Shown piece after piece: positions 22,784 through 32,838 of a stretch of DNA of 44,768 bases. The DNA comes from JBEBXQ01 sp040391535. Lineage in GTDB: Bacteria > Bacteroidota > Bacteroidia > Cytophagales > Spirosomataceae. The stretch is taken from NCBI GenBank assembly GCA_040391535.1, contig JBEBXQ010000024.1, positions 1-44,768 of the forward strand. Direction: 5' to 3'. Under the pieces are notes generated by a model. That model ran no database searches, had not been told where the DNA came from, and was given only the letters and a program-made list of their open reading frames with translations. The translations under genes and the position numbers were made by a program. Every line of letters begins with the position of its first letter. Position 1 is the first letter of the stretch.

Positions 22784-23728
22784 ATGTTTATAAATAGAGT
22801 TGGCCATTACCTCCCGTCAGAGATTGTTGGTAATGAGCATTTTACAGAAATAAATAATTTATCCAGCGAATGGATTTTTTCCAGAACAGGTATTAAAGAG
22901 CGCAGAAAAGCAGGACCTGAGGAAAATACCTCCAGTATGGGAATTAAAGCTGTGGATAGTGCATTGGAAAATGCACCGTTTTCCATGAATGAAATTGACC
23001 TGATTGTGGGAGGGACTTACACCCCATATGATACGATAGTTACACTGGCTCATGCGGTACAGCACCACCTGGGTATTCCCGATATTCCGGTGTTGTCTCT
23101 TTCGTCGGCCTGCTCCTCCTTGCTTAATGCCATAGAGGTTGTTGAAGGATATTTTGCGATGGGGAAGGCATCCAGGGCACTTGTGGTGGTTTCTGATCAT
23201 AATACAGCCTATTACAATGAAAAGGATACCGTTTCAGGGCACCTTTGGGGTGATGGCGCTGCTGCTTTGCTTATTTCGAGAGAAAGAGTTTCAGAGAAAG
23301 ATCTTGAAATTAAAAAAATAATAACAGGAGGAGCCGCTACAAGTGGAAAATCAGTGGAGGCTGTGGTGTTACGGCCTAATGGCAATGGTGTCGTCATGCC
23401 TTACGGGAGGGATGTATTTCAGAACGCCTGTACTTATATGCCCAAAGTCAGTCAGCAGGTACTACACAGCTGCGGACTGACCATCAGCGATCTTGATTAT
23501 CTGATCCCGCATCAGGCCAACCACCGTATCAGCCTGAATGTAATCGGCACACTGGGGATCCCGGAGGACAAGCTTCTTTCTAATATTCACAGACTAGGCA
23601 ATACAGGTTGCGCCGGATGTGCTATTGCTTTGTCTGAAAATTTTGACCTTTTCAGAAAAGGACAGAATATTGTCGTCACTGTTTTCGGGGGCGGCTACTC
23701 TTTTGGGGCCATGCTGATCACGGCCTGA
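22784..23728 (+). CDS. beta-ketoacyl-ACP synthase III family protein (FabH-like)
   Basis: This 314-residue thiolase-fold protein has the full KAS III triad at near-FabH positions: Cys110 in LSLSSACSSLLNAIEVV, His243 in LIPHQANHRIS and Asn273 in HRLGNTGCAGCAIAL. A GGGYSFGAM-type loop closes the protein. FabH enzymes condense an acyl-CoA with malonyl-ACP. It has no fab, acp or plsX neighbour, so it is probably a paralogue working in a specialised lipid or secondary pathway rather than the housekeeping initiator. It is closed off by a strong terminator. Confidence 0.88.
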   Translation: MFINRVGHYLPSEIVGNEHFTEINNLSSEWIFSRTGIKERRKAGPEENTSSMGIKAVDSALENAPFSMNEIDLIVGGTYTPYDTIVTLAHAVQHHLGIPDIPVLSLSSACSSLLNAIEVVEGYFAMGKASRALVVVSDHNTAYYNEKDTVSGHLWGDGAAALLISRERVSEKDLEIKKIITGGAATSGKSVEAVVLRPNGNGVVMPYGRDVFQNACTYMPKVSQQVLHSCGLTISDLDYLIPHQANHRISLNVIGTLGIPEDKLLSNIHRLGNTGCAGCAIALSENFDLFRKGQNIVVTVFGGGYSFGAMLITA

Positions 23729-23746
23729 ATATAAACGCTTACGTTG

Positions 23747-23784
23747 CAGGAGGGGAGTTTATTTCCCCTCCTGATGTTTTATTA
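23747..23784 (+). terminator. rho-independent terminator after the KAS III gene
   Basis: CAGGAGGGGA (23747-23756) pairs perfectly with TCCCCTCCTG (23764-23773) around a 7-base loop, followed by the T-rich ATGTTTTATTA. Confidence 0.85.
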
Positions 23785-23927
23785 CTCCCCTCAGGCACAC
23801 ATATACTTTCCCAAAGTAGTATTGTTCGAAAAACAAGGTTTAAATTTAACCTATCTCCTCATTTAATATTTTTTGTTTCGAAGTTCTGTTTACCTGAAGG
23901 TATCTCATCTCTTATCATGTAAAAGAT

Positions 23928-26747
23928 ATGAATCCGTTTCCGTCATTTGCACTCAAAACCGGAATTTTATATTATCTGGTAGCTTTCTTCCTTCCTGCCC
24001 TGGCTCAGGAAAACCTTCCGGTACAGAACTTCCCTAATACCGTCTATAAAGCGCATCATCAGAACTGGTCATTATCACAAAGTACCGATAATATAATGTA
24101 TGCCGGAAACTCAGACGGTATGCTGGAATATGACGGAGCTCAATGGCGCGTCTACACACTCCCCAACAGGCAGATCGCCAGGGTAGTTTATGCCGACGGC
24201 GACAGAATTTATACTGGCGGTTACGGGGAGTTCGGTTACTGGCAAAAAATGCCGGACGGCCACCTTATTTACAAATCGCTCAGTGCGGAGAGTACGCACA
24301 ACAGTATAAACACGGAGGAAATATGGCATATCCTGAAAACGCCGGACGCCATCCTGTTCCAGTCATTCTCTTATATCTACCGCTATGATTTAACCCAAAA
24401 CAGAACGGAGCATAAAATACCCCTGATTGCGGAAATTCGGGCGCCGGGAAACTTTATGTTCCTGCAATATGCTGATCACCGCATTCTGGTTCAGCTGATT
24501 GAAAACGGAATCTATGAAATGCAGGACAATAAGTTTACACTCCTCCCCGGAACAGAAATATTAAGCTCAGCAAGTGTCTCAGGCATTCTCAGCTGCGGAA
24601 ACGATTCTCTCCTGATTGCTACTGCCAAAGACGGGCTTTTTATCTATTCCCACGGCACTTTGAAAGAATGGATTATACCTTTGTCTGAAAGGCTGAAACG
24701 GAATCTGCTTAATAAAATTACTTTACTTAAAAACGGCTCGTATGCGATTGGTACCCTTTTATCAGGCCTCTATATCATTGATAATAACGGGAATCAGCTG
24801 CATCATTTTAACAAGTTTAACGGTCTGCAGAATAATTCCGTCTTAGGGATGTATGAAGATAATCAGAATAACCTATGGCTGGCTCTTGATAAAGGAATTG
24901 ACCGGATTTCGATTTATTCACCCGTTTCTGTTTACAAAAACGATCCGCTGGAACTGGAAACCACTTATGCTATTACACAATACGGAGATCAGTTATATGT
25001 AGGGTCAAATCTTGGGGTATTCCGAAAAAAATGGCCTTCAGATGAACCCTTCACACTGGTCCCCGGATTACAGGGGCAGGTCTGGGACCTGAAAGTTTTC
25101 GATAATCAGCTTATTTGCGGTCATAATGAAGGGACTTTCCTGATTAACGGACAAAAAATAAGGAAAATCTCGTCTCAACAAGGTGGATGGAACGCCATTG
25201 CGGTACAATCTGCGAATGAAAAGTATCTCATCCAGGGGACCTATACAGGATTGTCATTATATAAAAAGGATCATAACGGCGAATGGGCCTTTATCCGTAA
25301 AATGGATAAAGTGCCGCCTGTTCCGGTTAAATACCTGGCCCTGGACCAGTATGACAATTTATGGGTTGCACATGCCTATAAAGGGCTATATAAGGCAAAA
25401 CTAAACAAGGTAACTGCCGAAATAGTACGCTGGGAAGAAATTGCTGCGCCTGAAGCAATCCCGGAGGCGTCCAATGTCGAAATAACCGAGCTCAACGGCT
25501 ATGTCAGTATCAGGTCGGGTCATCAGTTTTTTACACCGGGTCCGAATGGCACACTTCTGCAGGACCAGGTTTTACGTACATCTTCTGATAACCCTTATAA
25601 AATAAGAAACGGGGTGGAAGGAGAATGGTTTAAAGTATACAGGGATCATATTTTACTGGAGCATCCGGGCCAGCGTCCGGTACTCATCCATCGTACATTA
25701 GTCCGGAATTATGAAAATATAATACCGGTAAATGACCGTTATTATTTCTTCTGTGCAGATAATGGTTACTTTGTTTACGATCGCTCTCAACCAATAAAAG
25801 AACAGCCTGAGGTCAGCAGTTTAATCAGAAAAGTCAATAATCTTCATAACGCGCATGAAACGTTTGCTGTAAGTTCCTCAGCAACCTTACCTTCTTATGT
25901 CAGGGATCTGAGAATCAGCTATGCATTGCCTTTCTTCGGCAATGAGATAAAATACCGCTACCGGCTGAAGGGATTATCCGACAACTGGTCCGAATGGACA
26001 CAACAAACCTATGCCGATTTCACCAACCTGCCTTCGGGTCATTTCGGTTTTGAATTACAGAATACTTATAACCACGAAACGCTGGTGTATCAGTTTGAGC
26101 TACTTCCGCGATGGTTCGAAGCACGCTGGGTAGGGGTTTCCCTGTTGCTGCTGATATTTTTGCTGGTTGCCTGGCTGCTTTACTGGCAGGAAAAACGAAT
26201 GAAAAAACAGCAAATGAAGCTCATAAGGGAACATGAAGAAAAGCTAAGGCAAAAAGAGCTGGCCAATGAAAAACGCATTATGGAAATCAGGAATGAACAG
26301 TTGACGAGTGAGGTGATTAATAAAAGTCAGCAACTCAGCAATATAGCTATTAATGTAGTGCGCAAAAATGAAATTCTTGAAGAGATACGCTCTGAACTGA
26401 TACAGGTAAAGAGAGATCTGGGCCAGCAATTACCCACACTACATTATCAGAAATTGCTGGATAGTATTAACCGTAATGTCTCGGGCAAAGAAGACTGGAA
26501 ACTTTTTGAGGATAATTTCACTGAAGTCCATGAGGAATTTTTCAAACGGCTTAAAGCCCTGCACCCGTCCATCTCACCGGGTGAACTCCGTCTGGCAGCA
26601 GCATTACGTATGAATTTATCCAGCAAAGAGATCGCACCTATACTTGGTATATCCATAAGAGGTGTTGAAATCAAGCGTTACCGGCTCAGAAAAAAGCTGG
26701 GATTAACGGAAGATTATAATCTTAGTGAATACATGATGGATATTTGA
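23928..26747 (+). CDS. membrane-anchored one-component regulator: periplasmic propeller sensor, Y_Y_Y domain and LuxR-type HTH
   Basis: This 939-residue protein has a signal peptide (about 1-27) and a long periplasmic beta-propeller of two-component-regulator-propeller type (about 30-640; for example GNSDGMLEYDGAQWRVY and EDNQNNLWLALDKGID). A triple-Tyr domain (about 660-720, YRYRLKGLSDNWSEWTQ) precedes one membrane segment (VGVSLLLLIFLLVAWLLYW, about 731-750). A coiled coil (755-830) leads to a C-terminal LuxR-type helix-turn-helix: SPGELRLAAALRMNLSSKEI, then PILGISIRGVEIKRYRLRKK. There is no kinase or receiver, so it would sense a glycan outside and bind DNA directly. It stands just upstream of susC on the same strand and is its probable regulator. 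Related Bacteroidota proteins carry a hybrid kinase instead. Confidence 0.88.
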   Translation: MNPFPSFALKTGILYYLVAFFLPALAQENLPVQNFPNTVYKAHHQNWSLSQSTDNIMYAGNSDGMLEYDGAQWRVYTLPNRQIARVVYADGDRIYTGGYGEFGYWQKMPDGHLIYKSLSAESTHNSINTEEIWHILKTPDAILFQSFSYIYRYDLTQNRTEHKIPLIAEIRAPGNFMFLQYADHRILVQLIENGIYEMQDNKFTLLPGTEILSSASVSGILSCGNDSLLIATAKDGLFIYSHGTLKEWIIPLSERLKRNLLNKITLLKNGSYAIGTLLSGLYIIDNNGNQLHHFNKFNGLQNNSVLGMYEDNQNNLWLALDKGIDRISIYSPVSVYKNDPLELETTYAITQYGDQLYVGSNLGVFRKKWPSDEPFTLVPGLQGQVWDLKVFDNQLICGHNEGTFLINGQKIRKISSQQGGWNAIAVQSANEKYLIQGTYTGLSLYKKDHNGEWAFIRKMDKVPPVPVKYLALDQYDNLWVAHAYKGLYKAKLNKVTAEIVRWEEIAAPEAIPEASNVEITELNGYVSIRSGHQFFTPGPNGTLLQDQVLRTSSDNPYKIRNGVEGEWFKVYRDHILLEHPGQRPVLIHRTLVRNYENIIPVNDRYYFFCADNGYFVYDRSQPIKEQPEVSSLIRKVNNLHNAHETFAVSSSATLPSYVRDLRISYALPFFGNEIKYRYRLKGLSDNWSEWTQQTYADFTNLPSGHFGFELQNTYNHETLVYQFELLPRWFEARWVGVSLLLLIFLLVAWLLYWQEKRMKKQQMKLIREHEEKLRQKELANEKRIMEIRNEQLTSEVINKSQQLSNIAINVVRKNEILEEIRSELIQVKRDLGQQLPTLHYQKLLDSINRNVSGKEDWKLFEDNFTEVHEEFFKRLKALHPSISPGELRLAAALRMNLSSKEIAPILGISIRGVEIKRYRLRKKLGLTEDYNLSEYMMDI

Positions 26748-26833
26748 GCTTTTGCACTTTTCTATAAATATAAGATAATTCACGGATAAAATATTGAATA
26801 TTTCTAATTGATGTAATAGTGATGTAGTAGCAT

Positions 26834-26867
26834 TTTGTGATAGAGCTATAGCGAAGGTTTAAATTTG
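26834..26867 (+). promoter_or_regulatory. predicted Bacteroidota promoter of the susC-susD-glucanase operon
   Basis: TTTG (26834-26837), a 22-bp spacer and TAAATTTG (26860-26867) match both halves of the Bacteroidota sigma-A promoter. The -7 box lies 49 bp before the susC ATG, so the leader should be about 40 nt. Confidence 0.6.
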
Positions 26868-26916
26868 AATATAATTTATTCTTAAAATAATCACAAACTA
26901 CACAACACATTCAGCA

Positions 26917-29900
26917 ATGAAGATAATTCTACGTTCAATACAGCTGATGATCCTGTACTTTCTTTCATTCACCGCATTTGCGCAGGAAATTACAGTAACA
27001 GGAAAAGTAACCGCCCAAACTGACGGTTCTGATTTACCAGGTGCCAATATCCTGATTAAAGGTACACAACAGGGCACTACCACCGATATTGATGGATCTT
27101 ACAGTATCACCGTGCCTTCAGGGCAGTCTGTCCTGGTTTTTTCCATGGTGGGTATGGTTACAAAGGAAGTTACCGTGGGCACACAAACCACTCTTGACAT
27201 TTCGCTTGAAGATGATTCCAAAACCCTGGGAGAAGTAGTAGTCATAGGGTACGGAACTGCCAATAAGCGGGATCTCACCGGTTCCATCGCGACCATAAAA
27301 GGTTCTGAAATAGCCGACAAGCCGTCAGTCAATGTGGTTAACTCGCTTCAGGGCAAAGTAGCCGGTCTTTCTGTGGTCAATTCCGGACGGCCCGGTGCCG
27401 AACCTGACGTAAGAATAAGGGGCACAAACACTATTAACGGAGTAAAACCTATTTATATCGTTGACGGTATTCTGAATGACAATATCAATTTTGTCAATCC
27501 GGCCGATATAGAATCCGTGGAAATATTGAAAGACCCCTCTTCACTGGCAATTTTCGGAGTACGTGGTGCAAACGGAGCCATTGCCATTACTACCAAAAAA
27601 GCCAAATCAGGACAGCTTCTGGTCAATTTCAATACTACTTTTGGTATCAAGGAGGTTTCAGACCGCATCAGGCTCACCAACGCGGCTCAATTCAAAGAAC
27701 TTTATAATGAACTGCTGGAAAACCAAAACAACACGCCGTTTGATTACAGCAACTGGAACGCTGATACGGACTGGCAGGATCAGATTTTCCAGCGTGCTTT
27801 TCTGAATTATAACAACGTAAGTATCACCGGTGCTACAGACAAAAACCGCTTCTATATGGGGATCGGCACGGTAACAGAAGAAGGGATGATCAAACATGAA
27901 CAGTATAAAAAACTCACCCTTAATATCAATGACGAATTACAGGTGCACAAAAACCTCAAATTCGGGTTTACTTTAAACGGCTACCGGGCAGAATTACCTG
28001 TGGAAAAAGGAGTGGGCGGTGCTATTGTAGCAGCTCCCATTGCCCCGATCCTCAACCAGGCTTCCGGATTGTACCACACCCTGCCTGATTTTCAGCGGGC
28101 CCAGGTTTATAATCCTCTGGTAGACGTGGAACTGCAAAAAAACACGCAGGTACGAAGGGAATACCGGGTGGTCGGCAGTATTTTCGGGGAATTGAAATTC
28201 CTGAATGATTTTACATTCCGCACTTCTCTCTACGCTGATTACGGTTTCAACACCAACCGAACCTACCAACCCCTGGTCAATGTATATAACCCGGAAATTG
28301 AAGGAGATGATAAAACACAGAAAATCGTGGAGCAGACCTCTGTTTCTCAGTCCCAGAACATTGCCGCTAAAGTACAGCAGGATTACCTGCTGACTTATGC
28401 CAAAACGTTCGGAGCACACGATCTTACGCTACTGGGTGGCTTTACTACGTACTACAACAGTTTTGAATCTACAGGGTCAAGTGTTAAACAGGGTACAAGT
28501 TTTCCAATACCCAATGATCCGCGTTACTGGTATACTGACAATGTCGGAGATCCTGCCACGAAACTCGGAACCGGCTCGGCCTGGGAAAATGCCACCCTTT
28601 CTTATCTGGGACGGCTTCTGTACAATTATAAAGGGAAATATCTTGTCAATGCTTCTTACAGACGTGACGGCAGCTCTGCATTCCGGGGTAACGGCCGGTG
28701 GCAGGATTTCGGAGCTGTAGGCCTGGGATGGGTCGTCAGTGAAGAAGATTTTTTCAAAAATCAATCGTTCTTTGATTACCTGAAAATCAAAGGGTCATGG
28801 GGTATACTGGGGAATCAGAATATCGACGACCGGTACCGGTACCCGGCCTATCCAACGCTTTCATCCAGCAACTCAGGCGTCTTTGGCAACAACATTGTCG
28901 CTGGGCTTCAGAATGAATATCTGGCCGACCCGAACCTGCATTGGGAAACTGTCAACGCGCGGGAAGCAGGGATTGAATTTTACGCGCTGAAAAACAGACT
29001 GAATCTGGAAGTCAATTATTATAACAAAATGACCAGAGATATCCTCGTCATTGTACCAGGCATATCCGGAACTACGCCCGGACTTAGTAACCTGGGGGAG
29101 ATATCCAACAAGGGATGGGAATTTACAGGAGCATGGAATGCAAACCCCGGAAATGATTTTACCTATTCAATCAGTGGTAATTTCACGACATTCAACAATA
29201 ATGTTCACAAACTTTCTACCAAAGGATATGAAATAATCAACGGCGCCTCCCGCACGACGGAGGGTTTCCCGATGGGCTATTTCTGGGGGTACCAGGTCAC
29301 AGGTATTTATCAGTCAGAGCAGGAAATAGATAACTCTCCAACCAGCTCTATCGGCACGGTTTTACCAGGTGATCTGAAATATGCTGATGTCGATGGCGAC
29401 GGCTCCATTACCGAAGCCGACCGTACGAAGATCGGTAACCCAACGCCTGATTTCAGCTATGGGGTTTCATTATATGCCAAATACAAAGGCTTTGATCTGG
29501 GCATTGACGGAGCGGGCGTGTATGGTAATCAGATTTTCCGTCAGTGGAACAAGGGTACATTCGCGCAATTTAACTATCTGGAGGATCGTCTCAACCGATG
29601 GAACGGCCCCGGAACTTCAGACTTTGAACCTATCTTACATACCAGCCGCTCAAACAATTACCTGAATTCGTCCTATTGGGTAGAAAACGGAAGTTTCTTC
29701 CGTATCCGGAATATCCAGCTGGGTTATCAGTTTGATCCGGAAATACTGAGTAAAATAAAACTACGCTCACTACGGCTATATGTCAATGTCCAGAATCTGA
29801 AAACATTCAAGAACAGTACCGGATTCACGCCTGAGATAGGAGGGTCCTCCACTGCTTTCGGAGTTGATAACGGCACCTATCCCATTCCCCGTATTTATAC

Positions 29901-29925
29901 CTTCGGTTTAAATCTGAATTTCTAA
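26917..29925 (+). CDS. SusC/RagA family TonB-linked outer-membrane glycan transporter
   Basis: This 1002-residue outer-membrane protein has a signal peptide (to about Ala22), a carboxypeptidase-D-regulatory-like domain (26-98; GANILIKGTQQGTTTDIDGSY) and the SusC linker motif LGEVVVIGYG (104-113). A plug domain with SLAIFGVRGANGAIAITTKK follows, then a 22-strand-type barrel ending in the aromatic-terminated strand IYTFGLNLNF. SusC proteins import oligosaccharides with energy from TonB, and the SusD lipoprotein forms the lid. susD follows after 21 bp. The membrane regulator upstream and the glucanase downstream suggest a beta-glucan substrate. Confidence 0.95.
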   Translation: MKIILRSIQLMILYFLSFTAFAQEITVTGKVTAQTDGSDLPGANILIKGTQQGTTTDIDGSYSITVPSGQSVLVFSMVGMVTKEVTVGTQTTLDISLEDDSKTLGEVVVIGYGTANKRDLTGSIATIKGSEIADKPSVNVVNSLQGKVAGLSVVNSGRPGAEPDVRIRGTNTINGVKPIYIVDGILNDNINFVNPADIESVEILKDPSSLAIFGVRGANGAIAITTKKAKSGQLLVNFNTTFGIKEVSDRIRLTNAAQFKELYNELLENQNNTPFDYSNWNADTDWQDQIFQRAFLNYNNVSITGATDKNRFYMGIGTVTEEGMIKHEQYKKLTLNINDELQVHKNLKFGFTLNGYRAELPVEKGVGGAIVAAPIAPILNQASGLYHTLPDFQRAQVYNPLVDVELQKNTQVRREYRVVGSIFGELKFLNDFTFRTSLYADYGFNTNRTYQPLVNVYNPEIEGDDKTQKIVEQTSVSQSQNIAAKVQQDYLLTYAKTFGAHDLTLLGGFTTYYNSFESTGSSVKQGTSFPIPNDPRYWYTDNVGDPATKLGTGSAWENATLSYLGRLLYNYKGKYLVNASYRRDGSSAFRGNGRWQDFGAVGLGWVVSEEDFFKNQSFFDYLKIKGSWGILGNQNIDDRYRYPAYPTLSSSNSGVFGNNIVAGLQNEYLADPNLHWETVNAREAGIEFYALKNRLNLEVNYYNKMTRDILVIVPGISGTTPGLSNLGEISNKGWEFTGAWNANPGNDFTYSISGNFTTFNNNVHKLSTKGYEIINGASRTTEGFPMGYFWGYQVTGIYQSEQEIDNSPTSSIGTVLPGDLKYADVDGDGSITEADRTKIGNPTPDFSYGVSLYAKYKGFDLGIDGAGVYGNQIFRQWNKGTFAQFNYLEDRLNRWNGPGTSDFEPILHTSRSNNYLNSSYWVENGSFFRIRNIQLGYQFDPEILSKIKLRSLRLYVNVQNLKTFKNSTGFTPEIGGSSTAFGVDNGTYPIPRIYTFGLNLNF

Positions 29926-29946
29926 CTTCCAACTGACTGAGATATC

Positions 29947-31449
29947 ATGATACGCATTTATAAAAAATACTTCCGCAGCCTTTTCCTGGTACTATTAACA
30001 GGAATGCTTACATTGACCGCCTGTGAAGATTTCCTGGACAGGAAACCACTGGGACGATATATTGAAGATGATATTCCCGGTGGTTCTTTTGACAGCCGCA
30101 TTTTCGGAGTATATGCCAGAATGAGGGTATTTGAAGTCTCTGCCATGCCTCTGCTCGCCATTCATAATTTCCGTTCAGATGATGCCGATAAAGGCAGCTC
30201 AACTACCGACGGTGTGGCACAGGAAAACTTCTACGACAATTTTGAATATACCAAAGACGAATGGCTGCTAAACGGATACTGGACCGGACATTATGCGTTA
30301 ATTATCGCAGCCAACGCTGTGATTGCAGATATTGATTCTGCCGGCGCTCCTGATGAGGCTACGCTGATTAACCGTGCTGAAGCTAAATTTATGCGGGCCT
30401 ATGCCTATTTCAATCTGGTGAGAACTTACGGAGAAGTACCAAAAATTGACTTCAAGGTAGACGATGCCGCGCAGGCCAATATCGCCAAATCTCCTGAAAG
30501 TGAAATATTTGAGCTGATAGACAGCGATCTGGAGGAAGCTGCTGCAGCTTTACCACTTGTATGGGAACCACAGTATATAGGAAGACTCACCAGTGGTGCT
30601 GCTCTGGCACTTCAGACCAAAACATTCATGTGGCGGAAAAACTGGGCCTCAGCACTCGAATCGTCCAAACAGGTTATTAATTCAGGGATCTATAGCCTTG
30701 TTCCTGATTATGAAAGTATCTTCAGGGAAACCGGTGAGAATAATGCTGAATCCATCTTCGAAATCCAGGCATTTTATTCCATTAATCAAACCACGCTCGG
30801 GTTACAATATGCGCAGGTGCAGGGGGTACGTATGGCCGGAGCATGGGATTTGGGATGGGGGTGGAATACCCCCACACAATCACTGGCAGACGCTTTTGAA
30901 AAAGACGATCCCCGGAAAGATGCGACTCTGTTGTATGCCGGGAAAGCCAATACCCCCTTTAATGAAACGGTACCTGCCGCAACTGCAGCTGTCCCACGTC
31001 CCTACTGGAATAAAAAAGTATATACCAATCCAGCCGTGCGGAGTACCAGCAACAGCCGTTTCGGTCAGTGGATGAACCTGAGGGTAATACGGTATGCTGA
31101 CATTCTGCTGCTCGCTGCAGAAGCAGCCAATGAGCTGGGTAACGCCTCTGAAGCCCTCGACTACCTGGAAAGGGTAAGAAGCCGTGCACGGGGTAGTAAT
31201 GCCGCCATTCTGCCCGAGGTAACGACAACAAACCAGGTCATGCTCCGTGAGGCTATCCGTCACGAACGGCGCGTGGAACTGGGTATGGAAAATGAGCGTT
31301 TCTTTGATCTGGTAAGATGGGGAATCGCCGAAGAAGTATTGCATGCACACGGGAAAACAGGTTATCAGGACAAACACCGCCATTTACCGATTCCTCAGCC
31401 TGAAATCGACAAATCAGGTGGAAAGCTTGTTCAGAATCCTAATTATTAA
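29947..31449 (+). CDS. RagB/SusD family surface glycan-binding lipoprotein
   Basis: This 500-residue lipoprotein has signal and lipobox LTLTAC (Cys26) followed by Glu-Asp, in keeping with the acidic export signal that places Bacteroidota lipoproteins on the cell surface. SusD landmarks are EAKFMRAYAYFNLVRTYGEV, the TPR-like helices (SAALALQTKTFMWRKNW), RYADILLLAAEAANELG, HERRVELGMENERFFDLVRW and the C-terminal HLPIPQPEIDKSGG with LVQNPNY. It binds glycan chains and covers the SusC pore. It directly precedes the glucanase gene, 16 bp away. Confidence 0.95.
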   Translation: MIRIYKKYFRSLFLVLLTGMLTLTACEDFLDRKPLGRYIEDDIPGGSFDSRIFGVYARMRVFEVSAMPLLAIHNFRSDDADKGSSTTDGVAQENFYDNFEYTKDEWLLNGYWTGHYALIIAANAVIADIDSAGAPDEATLINRAEAKFMRAYAYFNLVRTYGEVPKIDFKVDDAAQANIAKSPESEIFELIDSDLEEAAAALPLVWEPQYIGRLTSGAALALQTKTFMWRKNWASALESSKQVINSGIYSLVPDYESIFRETGENNAESIFEIQAFYSINQTTLGLQYAQVQGVRMAGAWDLGWGWNTPTQSLADAFEKDDPRKDATLLYAGKANTPFNETVPAATAAVPRPYWNKKVYTNPAVRSTSNSRFGQWMNLRVIRYADILLLAAEAANELGNASEALDYLERVRSRARGSNAAILPEVTTTNQVMLREAIRHERRVELGMENERFFDLVRWGIAEEVLHAHGKTGYQDKHRHLPIPQPEIDKSGGKLVQNPNY

Positions 31450-31465
31450 ACCTGACTCCGGCTCT

Positions 31466-32836
31466 ATGAAGCATATAATCGCCCTGATTTTTGCAGGAAT
31501 CCTAACCGGATTTCCTATGAGTGCAGATGCACAAAAACCGCGTAAAAATGTGGCAGCCCCAAGTAGGTTTAACGCTGCGGACCGCCCGAAAAATCTCAGT
31601 GATGAACAATTACTGGAACTGGTACAGAAGCAAACTTTCCGCTATTTCTGGGATTTTGCACATCCGGTCAGCTTTATGGCACGGGAGCGTAGTAACAAAG
31701 CTTTTGATTATGGAGATGAAGTCGTAACAACAGGAGGTACCGGATTTGGGGTTATGGCGATGATTGTAGCCGCTGAAAGAGGCTGGTACCCTCGCGACTC
31801 CGTTGCCGGCCGATTGCTTACTATGGTAAAATTTCTGTCCAAGGCTGATCACTACCATGGCGTTTTTGCTCACTGGTTAAATGGTGCCACCGGAAAAACA
31901 ATTCCTTTCAGCAGGAAAGACGACGGCGGAGATCTGGTAGAAACTTCTTTTCTGTTTCAGGGATTGTTGTGTGTAAGGCAATATTTTGATAAGGATACAC
32001 CTTTGGAGCAGGAACTCAGGAACCGGATCACCTGGCTTTGGAACGATGTGGAGTGGAACTGGCACCAACGCGATCACAGCAATTCGCTATACTGGCACTG
32101 GAGCCCGAATCACGGCTGGAGCATGGATTTTGAGTTACGGGGCTATAATGAAGCCCTCATTACCTACGTTCTGGGAGCTTCAGCTCCGCGGTTTCCGATT
32201 GACCCGGAAGTATATCACAAATGCTGGGCACAAAGCAGTCATTTTAAAAACGGAAAAGAATTCTACGGCATAACACTGCCTTTGGGATTTGATTACGGAG
32301 GCCCTTTGTTCTTCACCCATTATTCTTATCTGGGATTGAATCCTGACGGGTTAAAAGACCGGTATGCCGATTATATGCAACTGAATGTCAATCAGACGCT
32401 GATCAACTACCGTCACTGTGTTGAAAACCCAAAAGGGTACAAGGGCTACGGTGAAAATTGCTGGGGACTGACAGCCAGTGATACTTACAATGGCTATAAC
32501 GCACACTCTCCGGAAAACGATCTGGGAACCATTACGCCTACTGCGGCACTGTCATCATTCCCCTACACACCGGAACAGTCGATGCGGGCTCTGAAGCACT
32601 TCTATAATGACCTGGGCGACCGGTTATGGAGCGAATACGGTTTTTTTGATGCTTTTAACCCCACCCAAAACTGGTATGCGTCTTCACATCTTGCCATAGA
32701 CCAGGGGCCCATTATCGTAATGATAGAAAATTACCGTACCGGCTTACTCTGGAACCTTTTTATGAAAGATCCGGACGTGCAGAACGGATTGAAGAAATTA
32801 GGCTTTAGCAGCCCGATGACCGCTAATCAGAAATAA
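31466..32836 (+). CDS. glucoamylase-like glycoside hydrolase, probably GH144 (endo-beta-1,2-glucanase type)
   Basis: This 456-residue exported enzyme starts at ATG 31466 with a signal peptide (MKHIIALIFAGILTGFPMSA, cleavage near ADA-Q). The frame upstream runs through the end of susD and is rejected. The fold is an (alpha/alpha)6 barrel of the COG5368/Glycoamylase type, with QKQTFRYFWDFAHP, TTGGTGFGVMAMIVAAERGW, GGDLVETSFLFQGLL, WNWHQRD, SPNHGWSMDFELRGYNEALI, WGLTASDTYNGYN and HLAIDQGPIIVMIENYRTG. Family GH144, founded on a Chitinophaga enzyme, cleaves beta-1,2-glucan to sophoro-oligosaccharides, and acidic residues within these motifs are candidate catalysts. No beta-glucosidase or GH94 phosphorylase lies in the window to finish the job. 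Confidence 0.85.
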   Translation: MKHIIALIFAGILTGFPMSADAQKPRKNVAAPSRFNAADRPKNLSDEQLLELVQKQTFRYFWDFAHPVSFMARERSNKAFDYGDEVVTTGGTGFGVMAMIVAAERGWYPRDSVAGRLLTMVKFLSKADHYHGVFAHWLNGATGKTIPFSRKDDGGDLVETSFLFQGLLCVRQYFDKDTPLEQELRNRITWLWNDVEWNWHQRDHSNSLYWHWSPNHGWSMDFELRGYNEALITYVLGASAPRFPIDPEVYHKCWAQSSHFKNGKEFYGITLPLGFDYGGPLFFTHYSYLGLNPDGLKDRYADYMQLNVNQTLINYRHCVENPKGYKGYGENCWGLTASDTYNGYNAHSPENDLGTITPTAALSSFPYTPEQSMRALKHFYNDLGDRLWSEYGFFDAFNPTQNWYASSHLAIDQGPIIVMIENYRTGLLWNLFMKDPDVQNGLKKLGFSSPMTANQK

Positions 32837-32838
32837 TA

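Noticed and set aside
27994..28419. Open frame of 141 codons on the minus strand
   Set aside because: It is antisense to susC, with no recognisable motif.
30880..31383. Open frame of 167 codons on the minus strand
   Set aside because: It is antisense to the well-supported susD gene and shows no family features.
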